Positions 1 to 5,425 of a stretch of DNA of 5,425 nucleotides are shown here, one piece after another (the stretch's first letter is position 1; each line of letters begins with the position of its first letter). The stretch spans positions 1 through 5,425 of the forward strand of contig CAKQZO010000110.1 of the NCBI GenBank assembly GCA_934293835.1, given 5' to 3'. The DNA is from an uncultured Lacticaseibacillus sp. Lineage in GTDB: Bacteria > Bacillota > Bacilli > Lactobacillales > Lactobacillaceae. Below the pieces are notes generated by a model. That model was not told the DNA's origin and did no database searches. It saw only the letters and a list, made by a program, of their open reading frames with translations. The position numbers and the translations under genes are program-made.

Positions 1-2225
1 TGTTGAACATGTATGAGAACTACCCGTTGTGGCAGACGTTCTTCACGAAGCTCGGTTTCCGGGCCGAGTTATCGCCGAAGGGCAACAAGGACCAGTATGA
101 AAAAGGGATGGAAACCATTCCGTCAGATACGGTCTGCTACCCGGCCAAGCAAGTCCACGGCCATATCCAGGCGTTGATCGACAAGGGCTACAAGCGGATC
201 TTCTACCCGGCGGTCGTCTACGAAGTCCAGGAAGACGAACATCAGGCGAACCATTTTAACTGCCCAATCGTCCAGTCTTATCCAGCCGTGATCAAAAACA
301 ACGTCGATGAGATCACCAACGGCAGTATCGACTACCGCGACCCGTACCTCAACCTTGCCGACAAGCAGGCGTGTGCGACGTCCCTGTATGAATGCTTCAA
401 GGACCTCGACATCTCTAAAAAAGAGATCGAAGCTGCCTTGGATGCCGGCTACAAGGAACTTGAACACTTCAAGTTACAGATCAGAAACCGCGGCGAAGAC
501 ACGATGAAGATGCTGATGACGACCGGTGAACACGGCATCGTCTTAGCAGGGCGGCCGTATCACCTCGATCCAGAGGTCAACCACGGCATCTCGCAGTTGA
601 TGACCGCCGAAGGGTTCCATGTGCTGACCGAAGATTCGATCGCCCATCTCGGCGACATTCAAGGCCTGCGGGTCGTCAACCAGTGGACCTACCACAGTCG
701 CTTGTACGCCGCGGCCAAGATCGCGGCCAAGACGCCGCAGCTCGAATTCGTTCAGCTGAACTCGTTTGGGTGTGGGATCGATGCCATCGACTCCGATCAG
801 ATCGAAGAGATCATGAACCAATATAACCGCCTGTACACGAGCCTGAAGATCGACGAAGGCACGAACATGGGGGCCATCCGGATTCGGTTGCGCTCGTTGA
901 AGGCCGCCGTGGCCGAACGCGCCAAGCGCAAGATCATGCCGCAAAAGCTTGAAGCAGATCCGCAACCCGTCGGCTTCACCCAAGATATGCGCAAGCAAGG
1001 TTATACACTGTTGCTGCCGATGATGTCGCCTATCCATCAACACGGCTTAGTCGATGTCGCCTTGCAGGCCTCTGGCTACAACGTCGTCAACTTGCCGATG
1101 GATGATCGCAAGAGTATCGATGTCGGCCAGAAGTTCGTCAATAACGATGCCTGCTACCCGGCGATCATCTCGATCGGGCAGATGCTTGAGGCCTTGCAAT
1201 CCGGCAAATATGATCTGAACAAGACCGCCGTGATGATGACCCAAACCGGTGGTGGCTGCCGGGCGACCAACTACATCCCGCTGATTCGCAAAGCGTTGAA
1301 GGATGCCGGCTTTGCCCAAGTGCCAGTGGTTTCGCTCAGCCTCGGTAACCAAGGCGTCGAAGAAACCCCAGGGTTCAAGTTCACCTTACCGCTGCTGCGG
1401 CGCGCCGCAATCGCCTTCTTATATGGCGATCTGTTCGAGCGGGTCGTCTACCGCACGCGGCCTTATGAAACCGAGCCGGGGATGATCGACAAGATGCACG
1501 ACCAATGGCTGAAGCTCGTCCGGCCGTCAGTTGAAAAAGGGTCGTTCCGTGAATTCAAGAAGAACGTCGCGCAGATCGTCAAGGATTTTGACACCGTGCC
1601 GCTTGATGAAAGTCAAGTGAAGCCCAAGGTGGGCGTTGTCGGCGAAATCTTGGTCAAGTACTCTCCGATCGCCAACAACAATGTCGTCCGCTTGCTTGAA
1701 CAAGAAGGCGCCGAAGCGGTTGTCCCAGACATCGTTGGCTTCATGAACTACAGTCTGTACAACCAGCTGTATAAGTATGAACACCTCGGTGCCAAGGCGT
1801 CTGCCAAGTACTTCGCCGAGTTCGCCATGGGCTTGATCCGCTGGTGTGAAAAACCGATGCAAAAGGCCTTGGTCGCATCGCGCCGCTTCAATGGCATCGA
1901 AGCGATCGATGAAGTGGCTGAAGACGCCTCACACATCTTGAGCCTCGGGAACCAAACCGGTGAAGGCTGGTTCTTGACCGGGGAGATGATCGAGCTGCTG
2001 AAGTCCGGCGTGCCGAACATCATCTGCATGCAGCCGTTCGGTTGCTTGCCGAACCACATTGTCGGCAAAGGCATGGTCAAAGAGTTGCGGCGCCAATATC
2101 CAGGCGCCAACATTGCGCCGATCGACTACGACCCGGGGACGAGTGTGGTCAACCAGCTCAACCGGATTCGGTTGATGCTGGCGACCGCTAACAAGCACCT
2201 CGAACCCGCAGCCGCTCAGGCTTAA
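1..2225 (+). CDS. 2-hydroxyacyl-CoA dehydratase activase-type protein, DUF2229 family (5'-truncated by window)
   Basis: This is the C-terminal part (740 visible residues) of a large protein of the acyl-CoA dehydratase activase/DUF2229 family. Numbering below starts at the TTG at base 3. The visible start reads LNMYENYP, the usual interior motif of the DUF2229 domain, and the frame is open to base 1, so the gene begins upstream. Family members in lactobacilli are, from memory, about 1,400 residues, with ASKHA-type ATPase domains in the missing N-terminal half. Seen here: CYPAKQVHGH (Cys45), NCP (Cys87), FGCGIDA (Cys257), DACYPAI (Cys384), TGGGCRATNY (Cys419), the HgdB-like stretch VGVVGEILVKYSP with NNNVV, and near the end CMQPFGCLPNH (Cys675, Cys681). 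These conserved cysteines suggest Fe-S cluster binding, as in dehydratase and double-cubane-cluster proteins. Known relatives couple ATP hydrolysis to low-potential electron transfer; the substrate here is unknown. The protein is probably cytoplasmic, since I see no signal peptide or membrane segment in the visible part. The TAA stop is followed at once by a terminator. Confidence 0.9.
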   Translation, partial: LNMYENYPLWQTFFTKLGFRAELSPKGNKDQYEKGMETIPSDTVCYPAKQVHGHIQALIDKGYKRIFYPAVVYEVQEDEHQANHFNCPIVQSYPAVIKNNVDEITNGSIDYRDPYLNLADKQACATSLYECFKDLDISKKEIEAALDAGYKELEHFKLQIRNRGEDTMKMLMTTGEHGIVLAGRPYHLDPEVNHGISQLMTAEGFHVLTEDSIAHLGDIQGLRVVNQWTYHSRLYAAAKIAAKTPQLEFVQLNSFGCGIDAIDSDQIEEIMNQYNRLYTSLKIDEGTNMGAIRIRLRSLKAAVAERAKRKIMPQKLEADPQPVGFTQDMRKQGYTLLLPMMSPIHQHGLVDVALQASGYNVVNLPMDDRKSIDVGQKFVNNDACYPAIISIGQMLEALQSGKYDLNKTAVMMTQTGGGCRATNYIPLIRKALKDAGFAQVPVVSLSLGNQGVEETPGFKFTLPLLRRAAIAFLYGDLFERVVYRTRPYETEPGMIDKMHDQWLKLVRPSVEKGSFREFKKNVAQIVKDFDTVPLDESQVKPKVGVVGEILVKYSPIANNNVVRLLEQEGAEAVVPDIVGFMNYSLYNQLYKYEHLGAKASAKYFAEFAMGLIRWCEKPMQKALVASRRFNGIEAIDEVAEDASHILSLGNQTGEGWFLTGEMIELLKSGVPNIICMQPFGCLPNHIVGKGMVKELRRQYPGANIAPIDYDPGTSVVNQLNRIRLMLATANKHLEPAAAQA

Positions 2226-2274
2226 TCGCAAAGGTCTAAGGTTATGTTCACAAGCCTTAGACCCTTTTGTGCGA
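2226..2274 (+). terminator. Hairpin terminator after the dehydratase-type gene
   Basis: A perfect 9-bp stem, GGTCTAAGG (2233-2241) with CCTTAGACC (2255-2263), encloses a 13-base loop and is followed by CTTTT (2264-2268). Outer bases TCGCA (2226-2230) can also pair with TGCGA (2270-2274), lengthening the stem across a small internal loop. The hairpin begins right after the stop codon, which fits transcription termination. The T-run is short, so some read-through into tetR is possible. Confidence 0.75.
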
Positions 2275-2301
2275 GTGTGTTGCATTAATTAGTTTAATCT
2301 T

Positions 2302-2320
2302 TCTCAATAATTGACTGAGA
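2302..2320. promoter_or_regulatory. Imperfect palindrome upstream of tetR, candidate operator
   Basis: The 19-base sequence TCTCAATAATTGACTGAGA has 5-base inverted arms (TCTCA and TGAGA) with additional symmetric matches inside. It overlaps AATAAT (2306-2311), a possible -10 element. Size and position suit an autoregulatory site for the TetR-type protein encoded 66 bases downstream. The assignment rests only on symmetry and location. Confidence 0.3.
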
Positions 2321-2323
2321 TCG

Positions 2324-2352
2324 TTCCTCGACGCACCAGGAAGTGCTATGCT
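2324..2352 (+). promoter_or_regulatory. Weak candidate promoter for tetR
   Basis: TGCTATGCT (2344-2352) is an extended -10-like element (TG, one base, then TATGCT, 4 of 6 matches to TATAAT). With a 17-base spacer the -35 would be TTCCTC (2324-2329), which is poor. A start near 2359 would give a leader of about 27 bases. The upstream AATAAT at 2306-2311 is a competing -10, and TTGACT at 2311-2316 looks like a -35 but has no -10 at proper spacing. I cannot decide between these. Confidence 0.25.
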
Positions 2353-2385
2353 ATCTCTAATCAACCACGCAAGGAAGCGGAAAAT

Positions 2386-3036
2386 ATGGTACAAGAACTT
2401 CAAAGTATTCTGGGCCGTGAAGCCGAGTCAGGCAAGGCGCTATCGCGCAAGCAACAAGCAGTGTTGACTGCCAGCCTAGAGTTATTCGCCGAGCACGGGT
2501 ACGATGGGACTTCGACTGCAGACATCGCCCACAAAGCGGGGGTGTCGGAAGGCACCATTTTCAAGCGGTTCCGCACCAAAGAAGGCCTGTTACAGGCGAT
2601 CTTGGGACCGTTTTTGAACCGGGTCATGCCCAAGGCTGCCGGGGCGTTCGTCTCGGATCTTGCCAAGCAGCGGTTTCCCCATTTTGCAGACCTGCTAGAA
2701 TATGGGATTCGGGACCGGATCAGCTTCGTGATGAACAATCGCGCGGAGATGAAGATCTTCATTCAAGAAATCGGGAAGAATCCGGTGTTGCTGGTGCAGA
2801 TGACGGACATGCTCGCCGATGCGCTGCGCGATTCTTTCGATGATATCTTCAAGAAGTATCAGGATAACGGCGAGCTTGTGCGGTGGGAGTCGATGCGGAT
2901 CATGCGCTATTGTACCAGCGTCATGATCGGGTACATGATTCCCAATGTGATCATGTATGACCAGCCCGTCGACTGCGAGCAAGTGACCCATGATGCCGTC
3001 GAATTCCTGTTGGCAGGGCTGACCCCGCGGCCATAA
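2386..3036 (+). CDS. TetR/AcrR-family transcriptional regulator
   Basis: This is a 216-residue protein of usual TetR-family length. The N-terminal DNA-binding domain (about residues 22-69) has the classic pattern: helix 1 with AVLTASLELFAEHGYDGTS, then the helix-turn-helix DIAHKAGVSEGTIFKRFRTKEGLL. The rest is a predicted alpha-helical ligand-binding and dimerisation domain that I cannot assign to a ligand class. The ATG at 2386 is chosen because AAGGAAG (2371-2377) lies 8 bases upstream and the helix-turn-helix sits at the expected distance. A longer reading from a TTG at 2311 lacks a ribosome-binding site and would cover the putative promoter. The gene stands alone between two terminators, so it is probably its own transcription unit. 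Its targets are unknown. Autoregulation and control of the adjacent dehydratase-type gene are the simplest guesses from position, but the dehydratase-type promoter is outside the window. Confidence 0.92.
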   Translation: MVQELQSILGREAESGKALSRKQQAVLTASLELFAEHGYDGTSTADIAHKAGVSEGTIFKRFRTKEGLLQAILGPFLNRVMPKAAGAFVSDLAKQRFPHFADLLEYGIRDRISFVMNNRAEMKIFIQEIGKNPVLLVQMTDMLADALRDSFDDIFKKYQDNGELVRWESMRIMRYCTSVMIGYMIPNVIMYDQPVDCEQVTHDAVEFLLAGLTPRP

Positions 3037-3043
3037 GTAACCG

Positions 3044-3100
3044 AACAGCACGCTCAGGACTTGCCTAGTTAAGGGCGAGCGCTGAGCGTGCTGTTTCTTA
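3044..3100 (+). terminator. Strong two-tier hairpin terminator after tetR
   Basis: AACAGCACGCTCAG (3044-3057) pairs perfectly with CTGAGCGTGCTGTT (3082-3095), a 14-bp stem, followed by TTTCTTAATT on the + strand. The 24-base loop can itself form a 6-bp stem with one G-T pair: CTTGCC (3060-3065) with GGCGAG (3074-3079). It starts 7 bases after the tetR stop and should insulate ahpCF from upstream transcription. Confidence 0.85.
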
Positions 3101-3142
3101 ATTGTGCACAAGGGTAAATAAGGGATTTCTAACAATTAGGGC

Positions 3143-3171
3143 TTTAATTAATAATGATTCTAATGTACAAT
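3143..3171 (+). promoter_or_regulatory. ahpCF promoter
   Basis: TACAAT (3166-3171) matches the -10 consensus at 5 of 6 positions and is preceded by TG. With a 17-base spacer the -35 is TTTAAT (3143-3148), a weak match. Transcription would start near 3178, giving a leader of roughly 27 bases. The region is sharply AT-rich compared with the flanking genes. It lies just after a terminator and just before a strong ribosome-binding site, which supports a genuine promoter. Confidence 0.65.
3149..3163. promoter_or_regulatory. PerR-box-like operator in the ahpC promoter
   Basis: TAATAATGATTCTAA matches the Bacillus PerR box TTATAATNATTATAA at 12 of 14 defined positions (mismatches at positions 2 and 12). 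It fills the spacer between the proposed -35 and -10, so a bound repressor would block RNA polymerase. Known biology: PerR is a Fe/Mn-dependent Fur-family sensor that is inactivated by H2O2 and represses ahpCF in several Firmicutes. The site matches a Fur box less well (about 11 of 14), so another Fur-family protein cannot be excluded. Confidence 0.65.
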
Positions 3172-3189
3172 GGAGGCGTACCGAACAAT

Positions 3190-3196
3190 AAGGAGG
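3190..3196 (+). promoter_or_regulatory. Consensus ribosome-binding site of ahpC
   Basis: AAGGAGG is a full Shine-Dalgarno match 8 bases before the ATG at 3205. It fixes the ahpC start there, ruling out the in-frame ATG at 3154, which lies inside the putative operator. It also suggests high-level translation. Confidence 0.85.
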
Positions 3197-3204
3197 TTTT
3201 TCAC

Positions 3205-3768
3205 ATGAGTTTAGTTGGAAAAGCAGTCGAGCCGTTCACCGCACAGGCGTATCTTAATGGTGAGTTTGTCACCGTTACCGATGCTGATTTGAAAGGGCAT
3301 TGGAGCGTCGTCATGTTCTACCCAGCAGACTTCTCCTTCGTGTGCCCAACCGAGTTGGAGGATCTGCAAGATCAATATCAGACACTGCAGCGTCTGGGCG
3401 TCGAAGTTTACTCAGTTTCCGAAGACACGCATTTTGTTCACAAGGCGTGGCATGATGAATCTGAGGCTGTTGGTAAACTCGAATACGCCATGATCGGCGA
3501 TCCGTCCCACCAGTTGGCGCGGATGTTCGACGTGCTTGATGAAGAACAAGGCCTGGCGCAGCGCGGGACTTTCATTCTGGATAAGAACGGCGTGGTCCAG
3601 TCGATGGAGATCAACGCCGATGGGATCGGGCGCAACGCCGCCGAATACATCGACCGCATCAAGGCCGGCCAATATGTTGAAAGCCACCCAGGTGAGGTTT
3701 GCCCCGCCAAGTGGAAGGAAGGCGAAGAGACCTTGACCCCAGGCCTTGACCTCGTAGGCAAGATCTAA
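3205..3768 (+). CDS. ahpC: Alkyl hydroperoxide reductase subunit C (typical 2-Cys peroxiredoxin)
   Basis: AhpC reduces H2O2, organic hydroperoxides and peroxynitrite in the cytoplasm and is recycled by AhpF using NADH. The protein is 187 residues, the usual length for bacterial AhpC. The peroxidatic cysteine is Cys47 in [13 protein letters not shown], with the conserved Pro, Thr and Cys of the peroxiredoxin active site. The resolving cysteine is Cys166 in [10 protein letters not shown], and the C-terminus ends LVGKI as in the enterobacterial enzyme. Family knowledge: this class forms disulphide-linked dimers that assemble into decamers. The eukaryotic-type GGLG and YF motifs linked to overoxidation sensitivity are absent (the corresponding loop reads EEQGLAQRG), so it should be of the robust bacterial type. 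It is the first gene of a two-gene operon, under the PerR-like box, and its stop shares one base with the ahpF start. No anomalies are visible. Confidence 0.97.
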   Translation: MSLVGKAVEPFTAQAYLNGEFVTVTDADLKGHWSVVMFYPADFSFVCPTELEDLQDQYQTLQRLGVEVYSVSEDTHFVHKAWHDESEAVGKLEYAMIGDPSHQLARMFDVLDEEQGLAQRGTFILDKNGVVQSMEINADGIGRNAAEYIDRIKAGQYVESHPGEVCPAKWKEGEETLTPGLDLVGKI

Positions 3769-5306
3769 TGTTAGACGCCAAGTTAAAGCAGCAGTTGAAG
3801 GCTTACTTCACATACTTACAAAAGCCGGTGGTCTTCCATCTCGATGCCGGCGATACCGCCAACGGCCAAAAGACCCAGGCATTCTTGGAAGATGTCGTCG
3901 GCTTAGACGCCCGGCTAACGCTTGCCCCTGCATCACTGCAGCGGCAACCGAGCTTCGCGATCGATGTGGCCGACCAAGCACCATCTGGAATCGTCTTTGC
4001 CGGAATTCCCTTGGGCCACGAGTTCGAGTCTTTCGTGCTCGCCGTGTTGCAGGTTTCAGGCCATGCGCCGAAGATCACCGCTGACCAGCGCCAGCGCATC
4101 ATGGCAATCGATCGCGACTTGCAGTTTGAGACTTTTGCCAGCCTCTCGTGTCACAACTGTCCCGATGTGGTGCAGGCGCTGAACATCATGAGCGTGTTGA
4201 ATCCGCATATTCACCACACCATGATCGAAGGGGGCATGTATCAAGACGAGGCCACGGCTAAAGATATCATGGCCGTGCCCACCGTCTTCTTGAACGGTGA
4301 AGAGTGGCACAATGGCCGGGCAACGCTAGATGAGTTGGTCGCCAAGGCGGCTGGCCATACCGGCCCAGCGCCGGTTGAAGCGGCCGCTCAGGCCAAGGTC
4401 TATGATGTCTTGATCATCGGTGGCGGTCCGGCGGCAGGTGCGGCCGCGATTTATGCCGCGCGCAAGGGGCTGGCCACGGCGATCGTGGCCGATCATATCG
4501 GCGGCCAGCCGCTGGAGACAGTCGGTATCGAGAACCTGCCGGGTACCGACTATGTTGAAGGCGAGCACCTGATGCAAAACATCGAGGCGCAGCTGAACAA
4601 GTATGCGGTGACGCTCATCTCCGGGCAAACCGTTACCGGCTTGAGTGCCGGTCAGCCGGTTCAGGTACATCTTGAAGGCGATGCTAGTCTGCAGGCCAAG
4701 ACCGTGATCGTGGCGACAGGGGCACACTGGCGCAACCTCGGGGTCCCTGGTGAGGCCGAATTTCGGAACAAAGGGGTCGCGTATTGCCCACACTGCGATG
4801 GCCCGTTGTACAAAGGCAAGGCCGTTGCGGTGGTTGGTGGTGGCAACTCAGGTATCGAAGCCGCAATCGACCTGGCCGGGATCGCTAAGCGGGTCACGGT
4901 CTTGGAGTTCGCGCCCGAGATCTCGGCGGATGCCGTGCTGGTCGCAAAGGCCAAATCTTTGGCCAATGTGGAATTGATCGCTAACGCGCAGACCACTGCC
5001 GTTGTTGGTGATGGTCGGGTATCGGGGTTGGATTACCTCGATCGTGGCGACCAACACCACGCCCATCTCGATTTAGATGGCGTCTTCGTCCAGATCGGGC
5101 TGGTGCCGAACACCGAATGGGCCGGCGATGCGCTCAAGCTTAACGCCCACCACGAGATCGTCGTCGACAAGCGCGGTGCGACCAGCATGGCCAACGTGTT
5201 TGCGGCTGGCGATTGCACCGACTCCGCCTATAAGCAGATCGTCATTGCCATGGGCAGTGGCGCCACGGCCGCATTGAGCGCCTTCGATGCGTTGGTTCGC
5301 GGCTAA
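3768..5306 (+). CDS. ahpF: Alkyl hydroperoxide reductase subunit F (NADH:peroxiredoxin oxidoreductase)
   Basis: AhpF is the FAD-dependent reductase that transfers electrons from NADH to AhpC. The protein is 512 residues, close to the roughly 520 of the enterobacterial protein. Domains in order: a tandem thioredoxin-fold N-terminal domain (about 1-200) with the redox pair Cys128/Cys131 in SLSCHNCPDVVQ and a probable cis-Pro in AVPTVF; a linker; then a thioredoxin-reductase-like part. The latter has the FAD-binding motif IIGGGPAAG (Gly218-Gly224), the second redox pair Cys340/Cys343 in YCPHCDGP, the nucleotide-binding motif GGGNSG (357-362) and the C-terminal FAD motif FAAGDCTD. The acidic residue in VTVLEFAPE, where NADPH-dependent thioredoxin reductases carry basic residues, fits NADH preference. 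The third glycine of the first Rossmann motif is Ala here (GGGPAA rather than GxGPAG), with Gly in the next position. The ATG overlaps the ahpC stop by one base and has only a weak ribosome-binding site, suggesting translational coupling. Confidence 0.97.
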   Translation: MLDAKLKQQLKAYFTYLQKPVVFHLDAGDTANGQKTQAFLEDVVGLDARLTLAPASLQRQPSFAIDVADQAPSGIVFAGIPLGHEFESFVLAVLQVSGHAPKITADQRQRIMAIDRDLQFETFASLSCHNCPDVVQALNIMSVLNPHIHHTMIEGGMYQDEATAKDIMAVPTVFLNGEEWHNGRATLDELVAKAAGHTGPAPVEAAAQAKVYDVLIIGGGPAAGAAAIYAARKGLATAIVADHIGGQPLETVGIENLPGTDYVEGEHLMQNIEAQLNKYAVTLISGQTVTGLSAGQPVQVHLEGDASLQAKTVIVATGAHWRNLGVPGEAEFRNKGVAYCPHCDGPLYKGKAVAVVGGGNSGIEAAIDLAGIAKRVTVLEFAPEISADAVLVAKAKSLANVELIANAQTTAVVGDGRVSGLDYLDRGDQHHAHLDLDGVFVQIGLVPNTEWAGDALKLNAHHEIVVDKRGATSMANVFAAGDCTDSAYKQIVIAMGSGATAALSAFDALVRG

Positions 5307-5320
5307 GCTTGCGGTTATAC

Positions 5321-5425
5321 AAAAAAACGGGGCTGTGACAAAAGGCGATTTTGGTACCGACGGATAGCCTAAGCAGACGCTGGGTCCGAACTTTGGACCT
5401 AGTGGCTGGTGTAGCTATCTGCTCG
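5321..5425 (+). repeat. Long imperfect inverted repeat/hairpin after ahpF, cut by window end
   Basis: The 119 bases after ahpF contain no gene. Bases 5358-5425 fold symmetrically around position 5391. The apical stem is 5379-5387 with 5395-5403 (GGTCC/GGACC core, loop GAACTTT). CAG (5374-5376) then pairs with CTG (5406-5408), CGGATAGC (5361-5368) with GCTATCTG (5414-5421, one G-T pair), and CCGA (5358-5360 used) with TCG at the edge after a single-base bulge. The unpaired left part, from the A-run at 5321-5327 through ACGGGGCTGTGACAAAA (5327-5343), would then have its partner about 30-40 bases beyond the window. It could be an oversized terminator for ahpCF, a MITE-like or palindromic intergenic repeat, or a structured RNA. 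The visible half cannot separate these. Confidence 0.6.

Noticed and set aside
3..11. TTG at 3 or ATG at 9 as a true start of the dehydratase-type gene
   Set aside because: The first residues LNMYENYP form a conserved interior motif of the family and the frame stays open to the window edge, so the gene is truncated by the window and does not begin here.
543..1043. Long open frames on the minus strand inside the dehydratase-type gene, and similar ones inside ahpF
   Set aside because: They are antisense shadows expected in GC-rich coding DNA. They show no recognisable motifs, and the opposite strand encodes clear conserved proteins.
2311..2316. TTGACT as the -35 of tetR
   Set aside because: At 16-18 bases downstream there is no acceptable -10. 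The nearest TATGCT is 30 bases away.
2311..2385. Longer tetR reading starting at TTG 2311 (25 extra residues)
   Set aside because: There is no ribosome-binding site before the TTG, it would cover the likely promoter, and the ATG at 2386 has AAGGAAG at ideal spacing.
3102..3111. TTGTGCACAA as a Rex (NADH/NAD-sensing) operator
   Set aside because: Rex sites have TTGTGAA and TTCACAA halves separated by about four bases. Here the halves abut and the AA/TT bases are missing.
3154..3204. ahpC start at ATG 3154
   Set aside because: It falls inside the PerR-like box and upstream of the -10. The consensus AAGGAGG at 3190-3196 fixes the start at 3205.
5321..5425. Complete insertion sequence at the 3' end
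   Set aside because: There is no transposase coding sequence and no second terminal repeat inside the window. Only a symmetric hairpin half can be supported.

Overview
The window holds four same-strand genes: the 3' part of a large gene for an uncharacterised 2-hydroxyacyl-CoA dehydratase activase-type protein (DUF2229 family), a TetR-family regulator, and the peroxide-scavenging pair ahpC-ahpF. The final 120 bases carry the visible part of a long inverted-repeat structure that runs off the 3' edge. Strong AAGGAGG-type ribosome-binding sites, a PerR-box-like operator and the protein types point to a Gram-positive Firmicute. The combination of a giant dehydratase activase with GC-rich codon choice suggests a high-GC member of the Lactobacillaceae. 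That assignment is an inference from family knowledge and was not tested.

Layout. Bases 1-2225 encode the C-terminal 740 residues of the dehydratase/activase protein; its N-terminal ATPase portion should lie upstream of the window. A 9-bp-stem terminator follows directly. Bases 2275-2385 are an AT-rich leader with a 19-base imperfect palindrome and a weak extended -10 candidate, and they precede a 216-residue TetR-type repressor (2386-3036). A strong 14-bp-stem terminator (3044-3100) separates it from the ahpCF operon. A compact promoter with an overlapping PerR-like box (3149-3163, 12 of 14 defined positions) drives ahpC (3205-3768). ahpF (3768-5306) overlaps the ahpC stop codon by one base. 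No further gene starts before the window ends.

How the genes work together. AhpF takes electrons from NADH and passes them through FAD and two CxxC pairs to AhpC, which reduces H2O2 and organic hydroperoxides. The operator suggests that a Fur-family peroxide sensor (PerR), encoded elsewhere, controls the pair. The dehydratase-type gene belongs to a family of ATP-driven, iron-sulphur-cluster redox proteins. It is the least understood gene here and would be oxygen-sensitive by analogy. The terminator between it and tetR, and the one between tetR and ahpC, indicate at least three transcription units. Any functional link between the oxygen-sensitive enzyme and the peroxidase is conjecture. I found no CRISPR array, tRNA, rRNA, transposase or clear new defence-type system.
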